From an uncultured Prevotella sp. (lineage in GTDB: Bacteria > Bacteroidota > Bacteroidia > Bacteroidales > Bacteroidaceae), in assembly GCA_905233825.1 (NCBI GenBank), contig CAJOFE010000012.1, positions 1 through 64,000 on the forward strand: a DNA stretch of 64,000 nucleotides, written 5' to 3'. Within the stretch, counting starts at the first letter, position 1, and each line of letters opens with the position of its first letter. The translations under genes and the position numbers were made by a program. The notes beneath the pieces were generated by a model, which worked only from the letters and a program-made list of their open reading frames with translations, was not told where the DNA came from and searched no databases. Shown here piece after piece: positions 53,958-63,300 of the stretch.

Positions 53958-54842
53958 TTAGTAGTTTTTGTAACTGTTGAGGGAAGAGATGTTGTCGAGG
54001 TCGCAATGGTCTATGGCGCGGATCCAGACCACCTTTGTTGTGTCGGACATATGAAGGGAAAGACGATAGACGCCGAGGAAGACATAGGTAGAATCGAAAA
54101 GGTTTTTCATGAAGACGATGCGCAACTCGTTCTTTCCCAGTATGCGATAGTAGGCCTCTTTCTGTACTTGAACAGCTTTTGCCTTCACTTCCTCTGCGTC
54201 TTCGTTGTCATACTTCGCGGGTGTCCAGTACTCGGTGATGGTGGGCATGAGGCTGTCGGGATTGCCGTCGTTTGGTAATAGGGATTGTGGTATTGCGGTG
54301 CCCAGACGAAGATCTCGTCCTGGTCGGGTACGGCTTGATAGTGGCGGTAGTCCTTTGCGGTGATGCCAAACAGGGGATGGAAGTCGTCGTAAGTATTAAA
54401 GACCTGGCCCTTCTCCAGAATGCGGGGATTGGCATCGGATGGTTTTTCGCTGGATGTGTGTGGGCGGAAGACAAGAAATGCAAAGGCAGCAACTGCCATG
54501 AGGGCGGCAAAAGTAAATATGGTCTTTCCGATGATGCTTTTCTTGGTGCTGGAACTGGTGGAATCTACGGTTTCTGTGGAGTCGGGGGTGGAAAGGGCTG
54601 GCTCTTCATCCTGTTCGTGGGTTTTGTTGAAGTCGTCCCAGTCGGCAGCGCCGACAAAACGTGCAAGGATGTCGAGTGTGTATTTGCGGGGAGTGACGTC
54701 CTCAGGGAGGTAGCCCCAGATGCGCTTCAAGGTGGTAGAACTGATTTGGGCGGGCTAGACTGATGAAGTCTTTATTCGACAGCAGCTTCTGTCCCATCTT
54801 CGCTTCGATGGCTTCTTTAAGGGCGTTCAGTTCTTCGCTCAT
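53958..54842 (-). pseudogene. Membrane protein gene broken by two single-base frameshifts
   Basis: A continuous protein can be rebuilt from ATG 54842 (MSEELNALKEAIEAKMGQKL) through TTLKRIWGYLPEDVTPRKY, a membrane segment (FTFAALMAVAAFAFLVF) and a C-terminal domain (MPTITEYWTPAKYDNEDAEE onward) to the stop at 53958. Two changes are needed: removing one C in a GCCCGCCC run (about 54751-54757) and adding one A in a CCAAACG run (about 54275-54280). The protein would have about 294 residues with a cytoplasmic N-terminus resembling Bacteroidota proteins of unknown function. Both breaks are in short homopolymers, so decay and sequencing error are both possible. Confidence 0.65.
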
Positions 54843-54880
54843 GGTTTATCTCAGCCCATAGGCATTTCAGGGGTTAAAGG

Positions 54881-55238
54881 TTATGCAATACTGTTTAATT
54901 CCTCTATGTATAGGGCAATTTGCCTTTGTAACATCGGTAAGTCGTTAGTGTAGGTGTCCCAAATCAATGTGGCATTTGTGGTGATATATCCATGCACCAA
55001 AGCATTACGCATATCTACAATATCGCGCCAGGGCACTTCAGGATGCTTGTCACGGAAATCCTTTGTCAGAAGATTGGCTGCCTCACCTATAATTATTTAT
55101 ATTATAGACGACAGCATGATAGCACATGATGTTTGCTTTCATGTCTTCGAATGACTTCCCTTTGAGATAGTCATGGATGTGCTCTATACACTCGTTAATA
55201 TGGCGAAGACGGTCACTGTCTTTAATTGCTTCTCTCAT
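54881..55238 (-). pseudogene. hepT: HepT-like HEPN toxin gene with a frameshift
   Basis: The first part reads MREAIKDSDRLRHINECIEH and continues to AVVYNI, then hits a stop; a shift of one base near 55090-55100 restores IIGEAANLLTKDF and MRNALVHGYITTN to the end. The RX4HXY motif (RNALVHGY) is the HEPN RNase active site. The span of 358 bp is one more than a multiple of three, which fits one inserted A. HepT is the toxin of HepT-MntA modules; its ATG overlaps the mntA end by 17 bp. As it stands the toxin would be truncated before its active site. Confidence 0.75.
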
Positions 55239-55521
55239 AGATTACTTTCATGTCACGGTTTGCCGTCATTTCCACAGCAGGACGAAGGGTTCCTTCTTCC
55301 ACGAGATCAACCTTGCGGCCCAGTTTCTCTTCCAAATCGCGATGAATACGTACATAGGCCAACAAACCTATCGGAAGGCTACGGTCGAATTTCACCAGCA
55401 AGTCCACATCGCTATCCTCAGTTTCCTCGCCACGGGCATAGGAACCAAACAGCCATGCCTTCACGACGGGTTGCGTCTTGAAGTATTCGGCTATCTGCTG
55501 TGTCATTGCCTGTGTACTCAT
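55222..55521 (-). CDS. mntA: MntA-like minimal nucleotidyltransferase antitoxin
   Basis: A 99-residue minimal nucleotidyltransferase. WLFGSYARGEETEDSDVDLL carries the GS-X10-DXD catalytic motif. MntA proteins neutralise HepT by adenylylating the Tyr of its RX4HXY motif. The start ATG 55521 is used because the longer in-frame TTG start at 55554 reaches into repeat DNA. The hepT reading frame begins inside its last codons, the usual layout of this module. The antitoxin frame is intact although the toxin frame is broken. Confidence 0.85.
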   Translation of the reverse strand: MSTQAMTQQIAEYFKTQPVVKAWLFGSYARGEETEDSDVDLLVKFDRSLPIGLLAYVRIHRDLEEKLGRKVDLVEEGTLRPAVEMTANRDMKVIYERSN

Positions 55522-55543
55522 AGTCGTTTGTTTTTGTTTTTTT

Positions 55544-55650
55544 GCTGTGTCCAAAAATGATTTAGCTGCGTCCTAAACCGCAAAAAGGTGCCTTCTTTAT
55601 GGTTTGAAAGTGCCTTTTCCGAGGCTTGGAAAAGGCATCTTTCTATCTAT
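55544..55650 (+). repeat. Second CTGCGTCC leader plus tandem repeat array
   Basis: The leader (TGCTGTGTCCAAAAATGATT and GCTGCGTCCTAAA) is followed by two 23-bp units of the GGTGCCTTCTTT type and a strong hairpin TGCCTTTTCC (55612-55621) / GGAAAAGGCA (55629-55638). The same order is seen at 34311-34437. It borders the mntA gene. Confidence 0.8.
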
Positions 55651-56126
55651 GAAACAGCACTTCTTCTGTATTTATGAAGAATTTCACAAAAAGACCTCCC
55701 ACCTCCCGCCAATTGGCCGTGAGCCCTTTATCTATCGATGTTTCAGGCACGGGAGGTGTTGTTCGAAGACCTCCCATAGACCTCACGACCCCTCCCCTTA
55801 CCCCTCCCCGAACGGAGAGGGGTCTCATAACTCCCCTCCTTTTAAAGGAGGGGTTGCCCGAAGGGCGGGGTGGTATCAGTATTCCTGTCATTGGTCGCTA
55901 CCCCCCCAGCCCCTCCTCCCCGGAGGAGGGGAGTTGGTAGGAAGTTCAATCGCCTCCTCGGAGGAGGGGAGTTGAGTTACTGGCCCCGCCCCGGCCTACG
56001 GCCACCCCGCCCCTGAGAGGGGTGGGGAGTAGTACCTCCCTCCAGCCCTTTGTTTATCGATGTTTCAGAAGATTGACGGGAGGAGGGGAGGTGTTTTCTC
56101 TTATTTTGATTTGTAGCCCTAATTGC
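55651..56126. repeat. Non-coding block of C/G-rich palindromic repeats
   Basis: No gene is supported in this stretch. It contains the second 50-bp repeat copy (55832-55882), repeated CTCCTCGGAGGAGGGGAGTT hairpins (about 55908-55973) and several ACCCCTCCCC/GGGGAGGGG arms. Frames that run through it are low-complexity Pro/Ser/Arg readings. It separates the toxin-antitoxin pair from the DUF4301 gene. Confidence 0.75.
55832..55882 (+). repeat. 50-bp GC-rich palindromic repeat, copy B
   Basis: Nearly identical to 19041-19090: one inserted A in the hairpin loop and a G-to-A change in CCCGAAGGG. The two copies are 37 kb apart in the same orientation. Confidence 0.85.
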
Positions 56127-57626
56127 TTACTGGTGCTGCTCGCGAAGGAGGTCGTTGACGGTCTTCACGGGGTTGAAGGTGCCGAGGGGCACTTCAACGA
56201 AGATGGTGCTCCAGTCGCTCATGGCGCCGTTCCACAGGCCAGGCAGTTCCAAGGCCTTCAGTTCTTTACCGCTCTTCGACTTCGAGGAGATGAAGCCAGT
56301 GGTCTTATCGACGAAGTCGGGCAGGTTGAAGGGCTGTCCCTTGTAGTCGCGTACGGCGCAAACCAGATCGACGGGGTTGAAGTGGGTGCCCTGAGTGAAC
56401 ATCTTCATGTAGGCCTCGTTGTTGGTATCTATCTGCGAGCTCTCTAAGATTTGCAGGCTCACGGTGCCGTCCTGATTGTAGGTGAGGAACGGGCCTCCGC
56501 CAGGCTCGCCCACGTTCTTCACAACGCCACAGACGCGCATGGGGCGGTTGAGCTTGCGACGAAGATAGGCTGCATCGACCTTGTTGCCTTTGGGCTGGCA
56601 GCAGAGGTCGTGCTCTACGAACTGGGCTATCTCTGCTAACTGGGCATCGGTAGGTGTGCCATCGAGGATGCGCAGGTAGTTGAAGGCTTTCTGTTGCAGA
56701 GTGACGAGCACGCCGGCTATGACCTGCTTCCATTCTACGGTCTCGGGCTTCAGGCGGTCGGGCACTACGTTGTCGATATTCTTGATGAAGATGACGTCGG
56801 CCTCGATTTCGTTCAGGTTCTCAATGAGTGCTCCATGTCCGCCCGGACGGAAGAGCAGGCTGCCGTCGGCCTCGCGGAACGGCGTATTGTCGGGATTGGC
56901 GGCAATGGTGTCTGTCGAAGGCTTCTGCTCAGAGAAGGTGATGTCGTATTTGATGCCGTACTTCTGTGCGATGCCGTCGGCCTTCTCAGCCACTTTCTGA
57001 CGGAAGAAATCCATGTGCTCGTGGGAGACGGTGAAATGTACGTGGGCTTCTCCCTTCGAGGCGGCATAGAGTGCTCCTTCCACCAGATGCTCCTCCATGG
57101 GGGTGCGGGCATCGTCGGCATATTTGTGGAAGAGCAACATGCCCTTGGGTAGCTGGCCGTAGTTCAGTCCTTCCTTTTTTAACATATTGGCTGCCACGGC
57201 TTTATAGTTGCCTGCCTCTATCAGCTCTTTGATGCCTTTTCCTTCGTTTTTCTGGCAAATGGCATCGAGAGCATCGTAGAAAGCGAACTTCTCGATATCG
57301 GCAAAATATTTCTTCTCGAAGTCGGTAGTGGGCACGTCATAGTCGGCTTCAACGAAAGCGAACATATTCTTGAACATGCGGCTGGCGGCTCCGCTGGCAG
57401 GTACGAACTTCACCACGCGCCTGCCTTCTGCCTTATAGGCTTCCCAGGCTGCCACATATTGCTTTCGCTCATCCTCTGAAAGGGCGACAATGCCATTTCC
57501 GATGGAGGCAGCTGCTTCAAGTTTCAGGAAGGGGAATCCTGTCTCAAACTGGTGGAGCTGGTTTTCAACTTGTTCTTTCGAGATGCCACGCTGGGCAATC
57601 TGTTTCAGGTCTTTTTCTGTTAACAT
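56127..57626 (-). CDS. DUF4301 protein
   Basis: A 499-residue cytoplasmic protein that matches DUF4301 by its opening (LTEKDLKQIAQRGISKEQVE) and the loop KFVPASGAASRMFKNMF. FRPGGHGALIENLNEIEADV and FIKNIDNVVP recall UDP-sugar pyrophosphorylase-like nucleotidyltransferases, so a sugar-nucleotide or related transfer reaction is plausible, but the activity is unknown to me. It is the last gene of the (-) string that continues to the window edge; the kinase gene is 13 bp upstream. Confidence 0.8.
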   Translation of the reverse strand: MLTEKDLKQIAQRGISKEQVENQLHQFETGFPFLKLEAAASIGNGIVALSEDERKQYVAAWEAYKAEGRRVVKFVPASGAASRMFKNMFAFVEADYDVPTTDFEKKYFADIEKFAFYDALDAICQKNEGKGIKELIEAGNYKAVAANMLKKEGLNYGQLPKGMLLFHKYADDARTPMEEHLVEGALYAASKGEAHVHFTVSHEHMDFFRQKVAEKADGIAQKYGIKYDITFSEQKPSTDTIAANPDNTPFREADGSLLFRPGGHGALIENLNEIEADVIFIKNIDNVVPDRLKPETVEWKQVIAGVLVTLQQKAFNYLRILDGTPTDAQLAEIAQFVEHDLCCQPKGNKVDAAYLRRKLNRPMRVCGVVKNVGEPGGGPFLTYNQDGTVSLQILESSQIDTNNEAYMKMFTQGTHFNPVDLVCAVRDYKGQPFNLPDFVDKTTGFISSKSKSGKELKALELPGLWNGAMSDWSTIFVEVPLGTFNPVKTVNDLLREQHQ

Positions 57627-57639
57627 AATATGATTCTGG

Positions 57640-58686
57640 TTAATGGTTATTTATGACTGTCAGTATTTCTTCATCGGTGGCCAGGTTGAAATCGCCTGCG
57701 ATAGTATTTTTCAATGCCGAGGCAGCAAGTGAGTAGTTCAGCTGCATCTGGTCGTCGTCGGGGAATGCCTGTACGGCATGCAGGAGTCCTGCCATGAAGG
57801 CATCGCCCACGCCAGAGGGATCGACAACACCATTGATGTCGTGGATGGGAGCTTTTAACAGCTGATAGTCGTGACCGTTGGCGCTGGTGTAGAGTAGGGC
57901 AGTAAGCAGGTGGCGACTGCTGGCCACCATGTTGCGCATGCCCATGAGCCACTTGCGGCAACGTGGGAAACGATTGTGCAGCTGCTCGAACCACTCGAGA
58001 TATTCATCCATCTGCATTTGGAAATGGGAGTCGGTGGCTGTAAAGGGAGGCTGTGGCCTCTGGCAGAGCCATTCGAACTCGATGGCATCGCCAAACATCA
58101 TGTCACAACGTGAGAGCAGCAGACCGAGTGTAGCACGTGGGTCGGCACCCTCATAACGCCAGAGGTTCTTGCGGTAGTTGATATCGTAGGAAACGAGTAC
58201 GCCCATCTCGTCGGCAATGTCGAGGGCTTCGATGGTCGCATCAAGCGCACTACGCGAGATAGCCGAGGTGATTCCGGTAATGTGGAGTACTCGGGCATCT
58301 TTCAGTACTTCATGCCAGGGAATCATGCCTGGCTGCAGTTCGGAGCAGGCAGAGCCGGCACGATCATAGACCACCTTGGCTGAGCGCATGCCTGCTGCTG
58401 GTTCAAAATAATAGGTGCCTATGCGCGAGCCACCCCACAGCACATGATGGCAGCCTACGCCCAGCTCCTGCAAGCGCATGACGCCTGCACGTCCTACGGG
58501 TGTCTCAGGCAGACGGGTGACGTACTCCACCGTATTGCCTAATGTGGCCAGGCTGACGGCGACATTAGCCTCGCTGCCTCCGTAGAGACTGGTAAACATG
58601 TTGCCTTGACTGAGCCGCTGATGGTCGTTCTTGGAGAAACGGAGCAGCAGCTCGCCGAAAGTGATTATCTTCTTTCTTTCTTCCAT
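57640..58686 (-). CDS. kdgK: PfkB-family sugar kinase, probably 2-keto-3-deoxygluconate kinase
   Basis: A ribokinase-like fold of 348 residues. The substrate-binding GGSEANVAVSLATLG motif is near the N-terminus, SYDINYRKNLW is in the middle and the phosphoryl-transfer loop DPSGVGDAF near 285 (the usual GAGD is GVGD here). ELLLRFSKNDHQRL and YDINYRKNLW resemble KdgK proteins that phosphorylate 2-keto-3-deoxygluconate in pectin or uronate breakdown. No kdgA aldolase gene is adjacent, so the sugar is an inference. It shares the operon with a patatin gene 15 bp upstream. Confidence 0.75.
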   Translation of the reverse strand: MEERKKIITFGELLLRFSKNDHQRLSQGNMFTSLYGGSEANVAVSLATLGNTVEYVTRLPETPVGRAGVMRLQELGVGCHHVLWGGSRIGTYYFEPAAGMRSAKVVYDRAGSACSELQPGMIPWHEVLKDARVLHITGITSAISRSALDATIEALDIADEMGVLVSYDINYRKNLWRYEGADPRATLGLLLSRCDMMFGDAIEFEWLCQRPQPPFTATDSHFQMQMDEYLEWFEQLHNRFPRCRKWLMGMRNMVASSRHLLTALLYTSANGHDYQLLKAPIHDINGVVDPSGVGDAFMAGLLHAVQAFPDDDQMQLNYSLAASALKNTIAGDFNLATDEEILTVINNH

Positions 58687-58701
58687 ATAATAGTTTTCTG
58701 T

Positions 58702-59802
58702 TTAGCGCATAGTGTTGTTGGCACGTCGCATAATTGTAGCTAATGCCGTTCTATGTTGCTTGGCTTCTTTCCAGCCTATGTCAATCATATCTCTAAGTGA
58801 TTCCTCTCCGAAGCTGGCCACGTTATAGCCAGGTAACATGGGATGCAGATATACGATGCTATTGCCCTGATAAAGCTGAAGGTTCTCAAGATATTTCTTG
58901 TTGTCGGGACGATGAAGGGCCCAGCCTACGAGTCCCCATTGGTCTTCCCTGATGGCAGCTGCAGCAATCTTCTTACCTAACGTAAGAGCAGAGTTGATAA
59001 TAGTATCTGCAAAATTAAGTCCAAGGTCCTTTAGAAAGCCAAGGAGGTCAAACAGGCTGTCAATGCGCAGGTCTTCATCGTCAAGGGTGATTTTGCTTTG
59101 TTGCAAATCGATGACGATGACTATTTCGGCCCCCATCTCTTTAACTACATCAATGGGGAGGTTGTTCATCATTCCACCATCGACGAGGTGCTGGTCATCT
59201 ATTTCCTGATGCTTAATGACCAAAGGGAATGCCATAGAAGCCCTGACAGCAGTAGAAACATTGCCGCTTTTCTGTACGGTTTCTTTGACATGTTTGAAAG
59301 GTTTGAAATCTGTGGCTACGCAACGGAAGGATGTATGTCTATAGTCGGAAAACTGGTGAATGTGTTTGGCTGCAAGGAGATTGGCGATAAGTGCTTCAAC
59401 GCTGTCGCAGCTAAGCAGCCCGATGCAATGATGTCGGAAATTGAGTGCAGGAAAGCCGAAAATATAATTCAGGGTGTCGGCTCCGGATACGTCACGTACA
59501 AAAGGTTTGTATCGTAAGTCGTCACGTCGGTCTGTAAGCGTAGAGAGCAGCGATTGGCCGCAAAGCAGCTGTTCTAATTCATCTGCATGATAGCCAGCAG
59601 CATATAGACTGCCAATGATAGAGCCGATGCTTGTACCGGCAATGTAGTCTATAGGAATATCAAAGCGTTCAATATACTTTAGAGCACCTATTTCTGCAGC
59701 ACCCTTAGCTCCTCCTCCACCAAGTACGAGTCCTATCTTCGGACGTGAAAATGCCGGCACGAAGAATGTGGAAATAAGCAGGAGGAGCAGTATTCGCTTC
59801 AT
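58702..59802 (-). CDS. Patatin-like phospholipase, exported (paralogue 1)
   Basis: A signal peptide (about 1-19) precedes a patatin domain: the oxyanion loop GLVLGGGGAKGAAEIG, the nucleophile Ser in GTSIGSIIG (GxSxG) and the catalytic Asp in VDGGMMNNLP are all present. Patatins hydrolyse acyl chains of lipids. The C-terminal part ends with LPGYNVASFGEESLRDMIDI and a helical tail. It is about 50 residues longer than its tandem neighbour, from which it is separated by 17 bp, and the two presumably arose by duplication. The location is likely periplasmic or outer membrane. Confidence 0.85.
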   Translation of the reverse strand: MKRILLLLLISTFFVPAFSRPKIGLVLGGGGAKGAAEIGALKYIERFDIPIDYIAGTSIGSIIGSLYAAGYHADELEQLLCGQSLLSTLTDRRDDLRYKPFVRDVSGADTLNYIFGFPALNFRHHCIGLLSCDSVEALIANLLAAKHIHQFSDYRHTSFRCVATDFKPFKHVKETVQKSGNVSTAVRASMAFPLVIKHQEIDDQHLVDGGMMNNLPIDVVKEMGAEIVIVIDLQQSKITLDDEDLRIDSLFDLLGFLKDLGLNFADTIINSALTLGKKIAAAAIREDQWGLVGWALHRPDNKKYLENLQLYQGNSIVYLHPMLPGYNVASFGEESLRDMIDIGWKEAKQHRTALATIMRRANNTMR

Positions 59803-59819
59803 GGTGTTTTGATGGGTGT

Positions 59820-60767
59820 CTATGGTTGAATCAGTCTTTTCAACTGAGTAGATTGCTTGCGTGCTTCCTTTTCGCCAATAGCAATCATTCGCAGCATACT
59901 CTCGTTGCCGAAGCTTGATGCGTCGTAATCGGCAATGGGAGGATTGATGTAAATGTCGGCTTTTTGGCGATTCTCGTTATATTTGGTAATGTCAGGGCGG
60001 TTGAATACCCAGTTGGCCATAGCCCCTAAGCCTACCATGCTAGCGAGGTCGGTGATGATGTTGCCTTTCTGCTCACGTGATTTGGGCTTGTCCTGCTGTA
60101 GGTCAATGGCAATGACGATGTCGGCTCCCATCTGACGGACTACATCCACGGGCAGGTTGTTCATCATACCACCATCGACAAGCTGTTGGCTGTCGATCTC
60201 AACAGGCTTGAAGATGCCTGGGATAGCCATAGATGCACGAACGGCACGAGGCAACGTGCCCTCGCTGAGAACGACCTCCTCGGCATCCATCATAGAGGCG
60301 GCCACACATCGGAAGGGAATGGGCAGACATTCAAATTCCACGCATCCTTTCTGGGCCAGCATGGAGTCTATGACCTGCTCCACACGGCCACCACGAAGTA
60401 CGCCGAAAGTGCCGCTACTGGTGTCGATGACAGGAAAACCAAAGATATAGGTCACACCGTTTTCCTGTTTGAAAGGCTCACCACTGAGGTCTTCACGACG
60501 GTCGGTGAGCAGCGATAGCCATTCCTGCTGGCAAAACAATTGTTCCAGTTCTGCAGCGGAATAGCCTGCTGCATAGAGCACACCCACGATGCTGCCGATG
60601 CTAGTGCCTGCAATATAGTCGGGGCGGATACCCTGTTCTTCCAATACCTTCAGCACTCCCACCTCTGCACCGCCTTTGGCACCACCGCCTCCCAGGGCAA
60701 GACCGATTTTCTGTGCCTGGGAGGTGACGGATGCGAGTAGAAGTATTGATAATACTATCTTTTTCAA
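59820..60767 (-). CDS. Patatin-like phospholipase, exported (paralogue 2)
   Basis: It has the same layout as its downstream neighbour: a signal peptide (about 1-18), IGLALGGGGAKGGAEVG, the nucleophile in GTSIGSIVG and the Asp in VDGGMMNNLP. The 315-residue form lacks the extra C-terminal length of paralogue 1. DYDASSFGNESMLRMIAIG near the C-terminus parallels the other copy. Both copies keep the full catalytic dyad, so both may be active. Confidence 0.85.
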   Translation of the reverse strand: MKKIVLSILLLASVTSQAQKIGLALGGGGAKGGAEVGVLKVLEEQGIRPDYIAGTSIGSIVGVLYAAGYSAAELEQLFCQQEWLSLLTDRREDLSGEPFKQENGVTYIFGFPVIDTSSGTFGVLRGGRVEQVIDSMLAQKGCVEFECLPIPFRCVAASMMDAEEVVLSEGTLPRAVRASMAIPGIFKPVEIDSQQLVDGGMMNNLPVDVVRQMGADIVIAIDLQQDKPKSREQKGNIITDLASMVGLGAMANWVFNRPDITKYNENRQKADIYINPPIADYDASSFGNESMLRMIAIGEKEARKQSTQLKRLIQP

Positions 60768-60780
60768 GTCAATGGATTTA

Positions 60781-61560
60781 CTATTTCACCAAGATCTTCT
60801 GGCCCTTGACAATGTAGAGACCGCTGTGCAGGTTGCTAACCTCAGAGGCGCGAATCTGTGAGGCGACCTTTGTGCCAGCCAGGTTATAGACATCAACCAT
60901 CTCGTCCTTGTTGGCAATAGCGGCAATGCTGGTGGCCTCGCCGTAACCCAGATGACGTGCGGTGAGCTTCTTATCCGTGCCCGAGGACAGACGGATGTAG
61001 CAACGGGTAGCATAGAAGCCATTGGTGTTCTCTCCGCCTACAGAGACAAACTTTACTTCAGCATTGTCACGAGCCATGACACCATAGAGTCCATCAGCCT
61101 CTGTGTGCTTGGCTGCTCCGGTCATGGTAACGGTTTCTCCGTTTAAGGTCGTCAGTATGATATTAGACTGAGCATCCAAGATCTCTGCTTCTTTCACGAA
61201 CTTCTTGTTACCGGATTCGCCTGTGAAGTAAAGCATGTATGGCGTGTTGGCCTGTAGGCCGCCAGCCTTGCAGTCAATGAAGTTCAGGGTAATGCCCTGT
61301 GCATTGTCCTCGGCGCTGATGAGCATTTCCAGCTTGCAATCGTTACCGAAGGTTTCGTTCAGTTCCTGCTCTGTCATAGAGAAGGGCAGAGAAATGGTGT
61401 TCCAACCAGTAAACATGTAGCGGTTTACGGTGACGTTGCACACTTTGCCGTCGTAGCGGGCAATGTTGGTGCCATTGTACGTGCTCAGATTGAGCTTTTC
61501 CTGTGCCTGTGCACTCATTGTGAGAGCTGACAAGGCTGCGATGATAAATAGTTTTTTCAT
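60781..61560 (-). CDS. Secreted protein with a sorting-domain-like C-terminus
   Basis: A signal peptide (MKKLFIIAALSALTMSAQA) is followed by a beta-rich domain (about 25-200, TGWNTISLPFSMTEQEL is typical of Prevotella secreted proteins) and a C-terminal region (about 210-259) with VYNLAGTKVASQIRASEVSN and LHSGLYIVKGQKILVK. This resembles the tail recognised by type IX-like secretion or surface attachment. No enzymatic motif is seen. It sits 13 bp before the patatin pair in the same orientation. Confidence 0.65.
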   Translation of the reverse strand: MKKLFIIAALSALTMSAQAQEKLNLSTYNGTNIARYDGKVCNVTVNRYMFTGWNTISLPFSMTEQELNETFGNDCKLEMLISAEDNAQGITLNFIDCKAGGLQANTPYMLYFTGESGNKKFVKEAEILDAQSNIILTTLNGETVTMTGAAKHTEADGLYGVMARDNAEVKFVSVGGENTNGFYATRCYIRLSSGTDKKLTARHLGYGEATSIAAIANKDEMVDVYNLAGTKVASQIRASEVSNLHSGLYIVKGQKILVK

Positions 61561-61607
61561 AACGCTTGTTTGTTTAAAGGGTTAATATTTGACTTTTAGT
61601 TTTATTT

Positions 61608-63263
61608 TTACTTGATGTTGGGTTCTTCCAGTCCAATGCCCTTCTTACGATCGACCACTTTCAGGATGAGGCCGAGTATCAAGGCAGCAACGCCGAGGCA
61701 GGCCAGCATGACCAGCGGAGCGGTATAGTCATAGCTAACTGCAGCCTGCTCGGGAGTGATGGTATTGTTGGCTAGTCCGTTTACGATTTCGGGGTTGGTC
61801 ATATCGAGCACCTTGCCGATGAGCAGCGGGAACAGCCACAGGCCGATGTTCTGAATCCAGAAGATGAGGGCGTAGGCCGAGCCGATGATCTTAGGCTCCA
61901 CCAGCTTGGGCACCGAGGGCCACAGCGAGGCAGGCACCAGCGAGAACGAGGCTCCCAGGACGAGGATTGTGACGTAGGCCACAATGACGCCACCCACTGC
62001 CGATCCCTTGAACAGGGGCAAGATAAATGCAAACGTGAGGTGGCAGCCAATGAGCAGCAGCGAACCTAGCACCAGCATCGAGGCAGCTTTGCCCTTATGA
62101 TCGACATAGTTGCCCAGGATGGGGGTAATCAGCACGGCCAGCAAGGGGAACACGGCAAAGATGGCCTCGGCCGACTGGCGCATATAACCCATGTAGCAAT
62201 AGGTTATCAGTGCTACGACTGACAGGCCCAGCAGACCATATTTCAGGTTGGCTTTCTTTTGGAAGTTGCTGGCAAAGCCGGCGGCAGCCACCACGAGCAT
62301 GATGATATACTGTACTATAGTGATGGAATCGCTGGCCCAGAACGAATTGGCATCGGGAGCCGACAAGGTAAGATTGCACTGTAGCATGTTCACAGCGTAC
62401 TTCTGGAAGGGGAAGATGGCCGAGTAGTAGAGCACGCAGAGCAGGGCAACGAGCCAGAAGCCGCTTGAGGTAAGAATCTGTCCCAGATCCTTGATGCGGA
62501 AGGGATCGTCCTTCTCCTCGGCCTCGCCAGTCTGCGAGTCGAGCTTCTTGTCCATGAAGAAATAAGTGATGAACATGATGAGGGCGATACACATCAGCAC
62601 GACGCCGAATGCCACCGAACGTGATACGCTGACCTCGCCGCCCAGGCGGGCAAAGAAGGGCGAGAAAATCATACAGGTGGCCACGCCCAGACGTGCCAGT
62701 GCCATCTCCGAACCCATGGCCAGTGCCATTTCGCGGCCCTTGAACCATTTCACGATGCCTCGGCTTACGGTGATGCCGGCCATCTCACAGCCACATCCGA
62801 ATATCATAAATCCGCAGGCGGCAAACTTAGCTGAGGCGGGCATGCCTTCATAGAAAGGCGAAACGCCTAGCTGTTCGAAGACGGGGATATGGTTCAGGTT
62901 GTCCGTGAACCACTGCTCCAGTCCACTGCCCATGAAGCTCTCGCTGACAGCGTACCATTTGATGATGGCGCCGACGAGCATGACGACTCCCGAGAGGACG
63001 GCGGTGAAGCGGACTCCCATCTTGTCGAGGATAATTCCTGCGAAAATGAGGAAGAATACAAATACGTTTAGAAATACCTCAGATCCCTGCATCGTACCGA
63101 AAGCTGTGGAGTCCCATCCGCGGGTTTCCAGCATCAGGTCTTTGATGGGTGAGAGGATGTCCATGAAGATGTAGCTGCAGAACATACCAAGTGCCAGCAG
63201 CAAGAGCGCCGTCCACCGCATGGCGGCGGAATCGCGAAGTGTTTTTTGAATTGCTTGTGTCAT
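61608..63263 (-). CDS. MFS transporter
   Basis: A 551-residue protein with about twelve membrane helices in two halves and a charged central loop (about 240-260, KKLDSQTGEAEEKDDPF). Loops such as GIILDKMGVRFTAVLSG and KWFKGREMALAMGSEMALAR match major facilitator carriers of the nitrate/oxalate-like or sugar-phosphate branches. The substrate cannot be named. It lies between an S9 peptidase gene (37 bp upstream) and a small secreted protein gene, so a peptide or sugar substrate would fit but is unproven. Confidence 0.85.
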   Translation of the reverse strand: MTQAIQKTLRDSAAMRWTALLLLALGMFCSYIFMDILSPIKDLMLETRGWDSTAFGTMQGSEVFLNVFVFFLIFAGIILDKMGVRFTAVLSGVVMLVGAIIKWYAVSESFMGSGLEQWFTDNLNHIPVFEQLGVSPFYEGMPASAKFAACGFMIFGCGCEMAGITVSRGIVKWFKGREMALAMGSEMALARLGVATCMIFSPFFARLGGEVSVSRSVAFGVVLMCIALIMFITYFFMDKKLDSQTGEAEEKDDPFRIKDLGQILTSSGFWLVALLCVLYYSAIFPFQKYAVNMLQCNLTLSAPDANSFWASDSITIVQYIIMLVVAAAGFASNFQKKANLKYGLLGLSVVALITYCYMGYMRQSAEAIFAVFPLLAVLITPILGNYVDHKGKAASMLVLGSLLLIGCHLTFAFILPLFKGSAVGGVIVAYVTILVLGASFSLVPASLWPSVPKLVEPKIIGSAYALIFWIQNIGLWLFPLLIGKVLDMTNPEIVNGLANNTITPEQAAVSYDYTAPLVMLACLGVAALILGLILKVVDRKKGIGLEEPNIK

Positions 63264-63300
63264 TGTATGATTATTTTTTTGTCTTTTTACCTTACTTCCT

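Noticed and set aside
55604..56447. Pro/Ser/Arg-rich frames between the toxin-antitoxin pair and the DUF4301 gene
   Set aside because: They translate GC-rich hairpin repeats; the later part is antisense to the DUF4301 gene.
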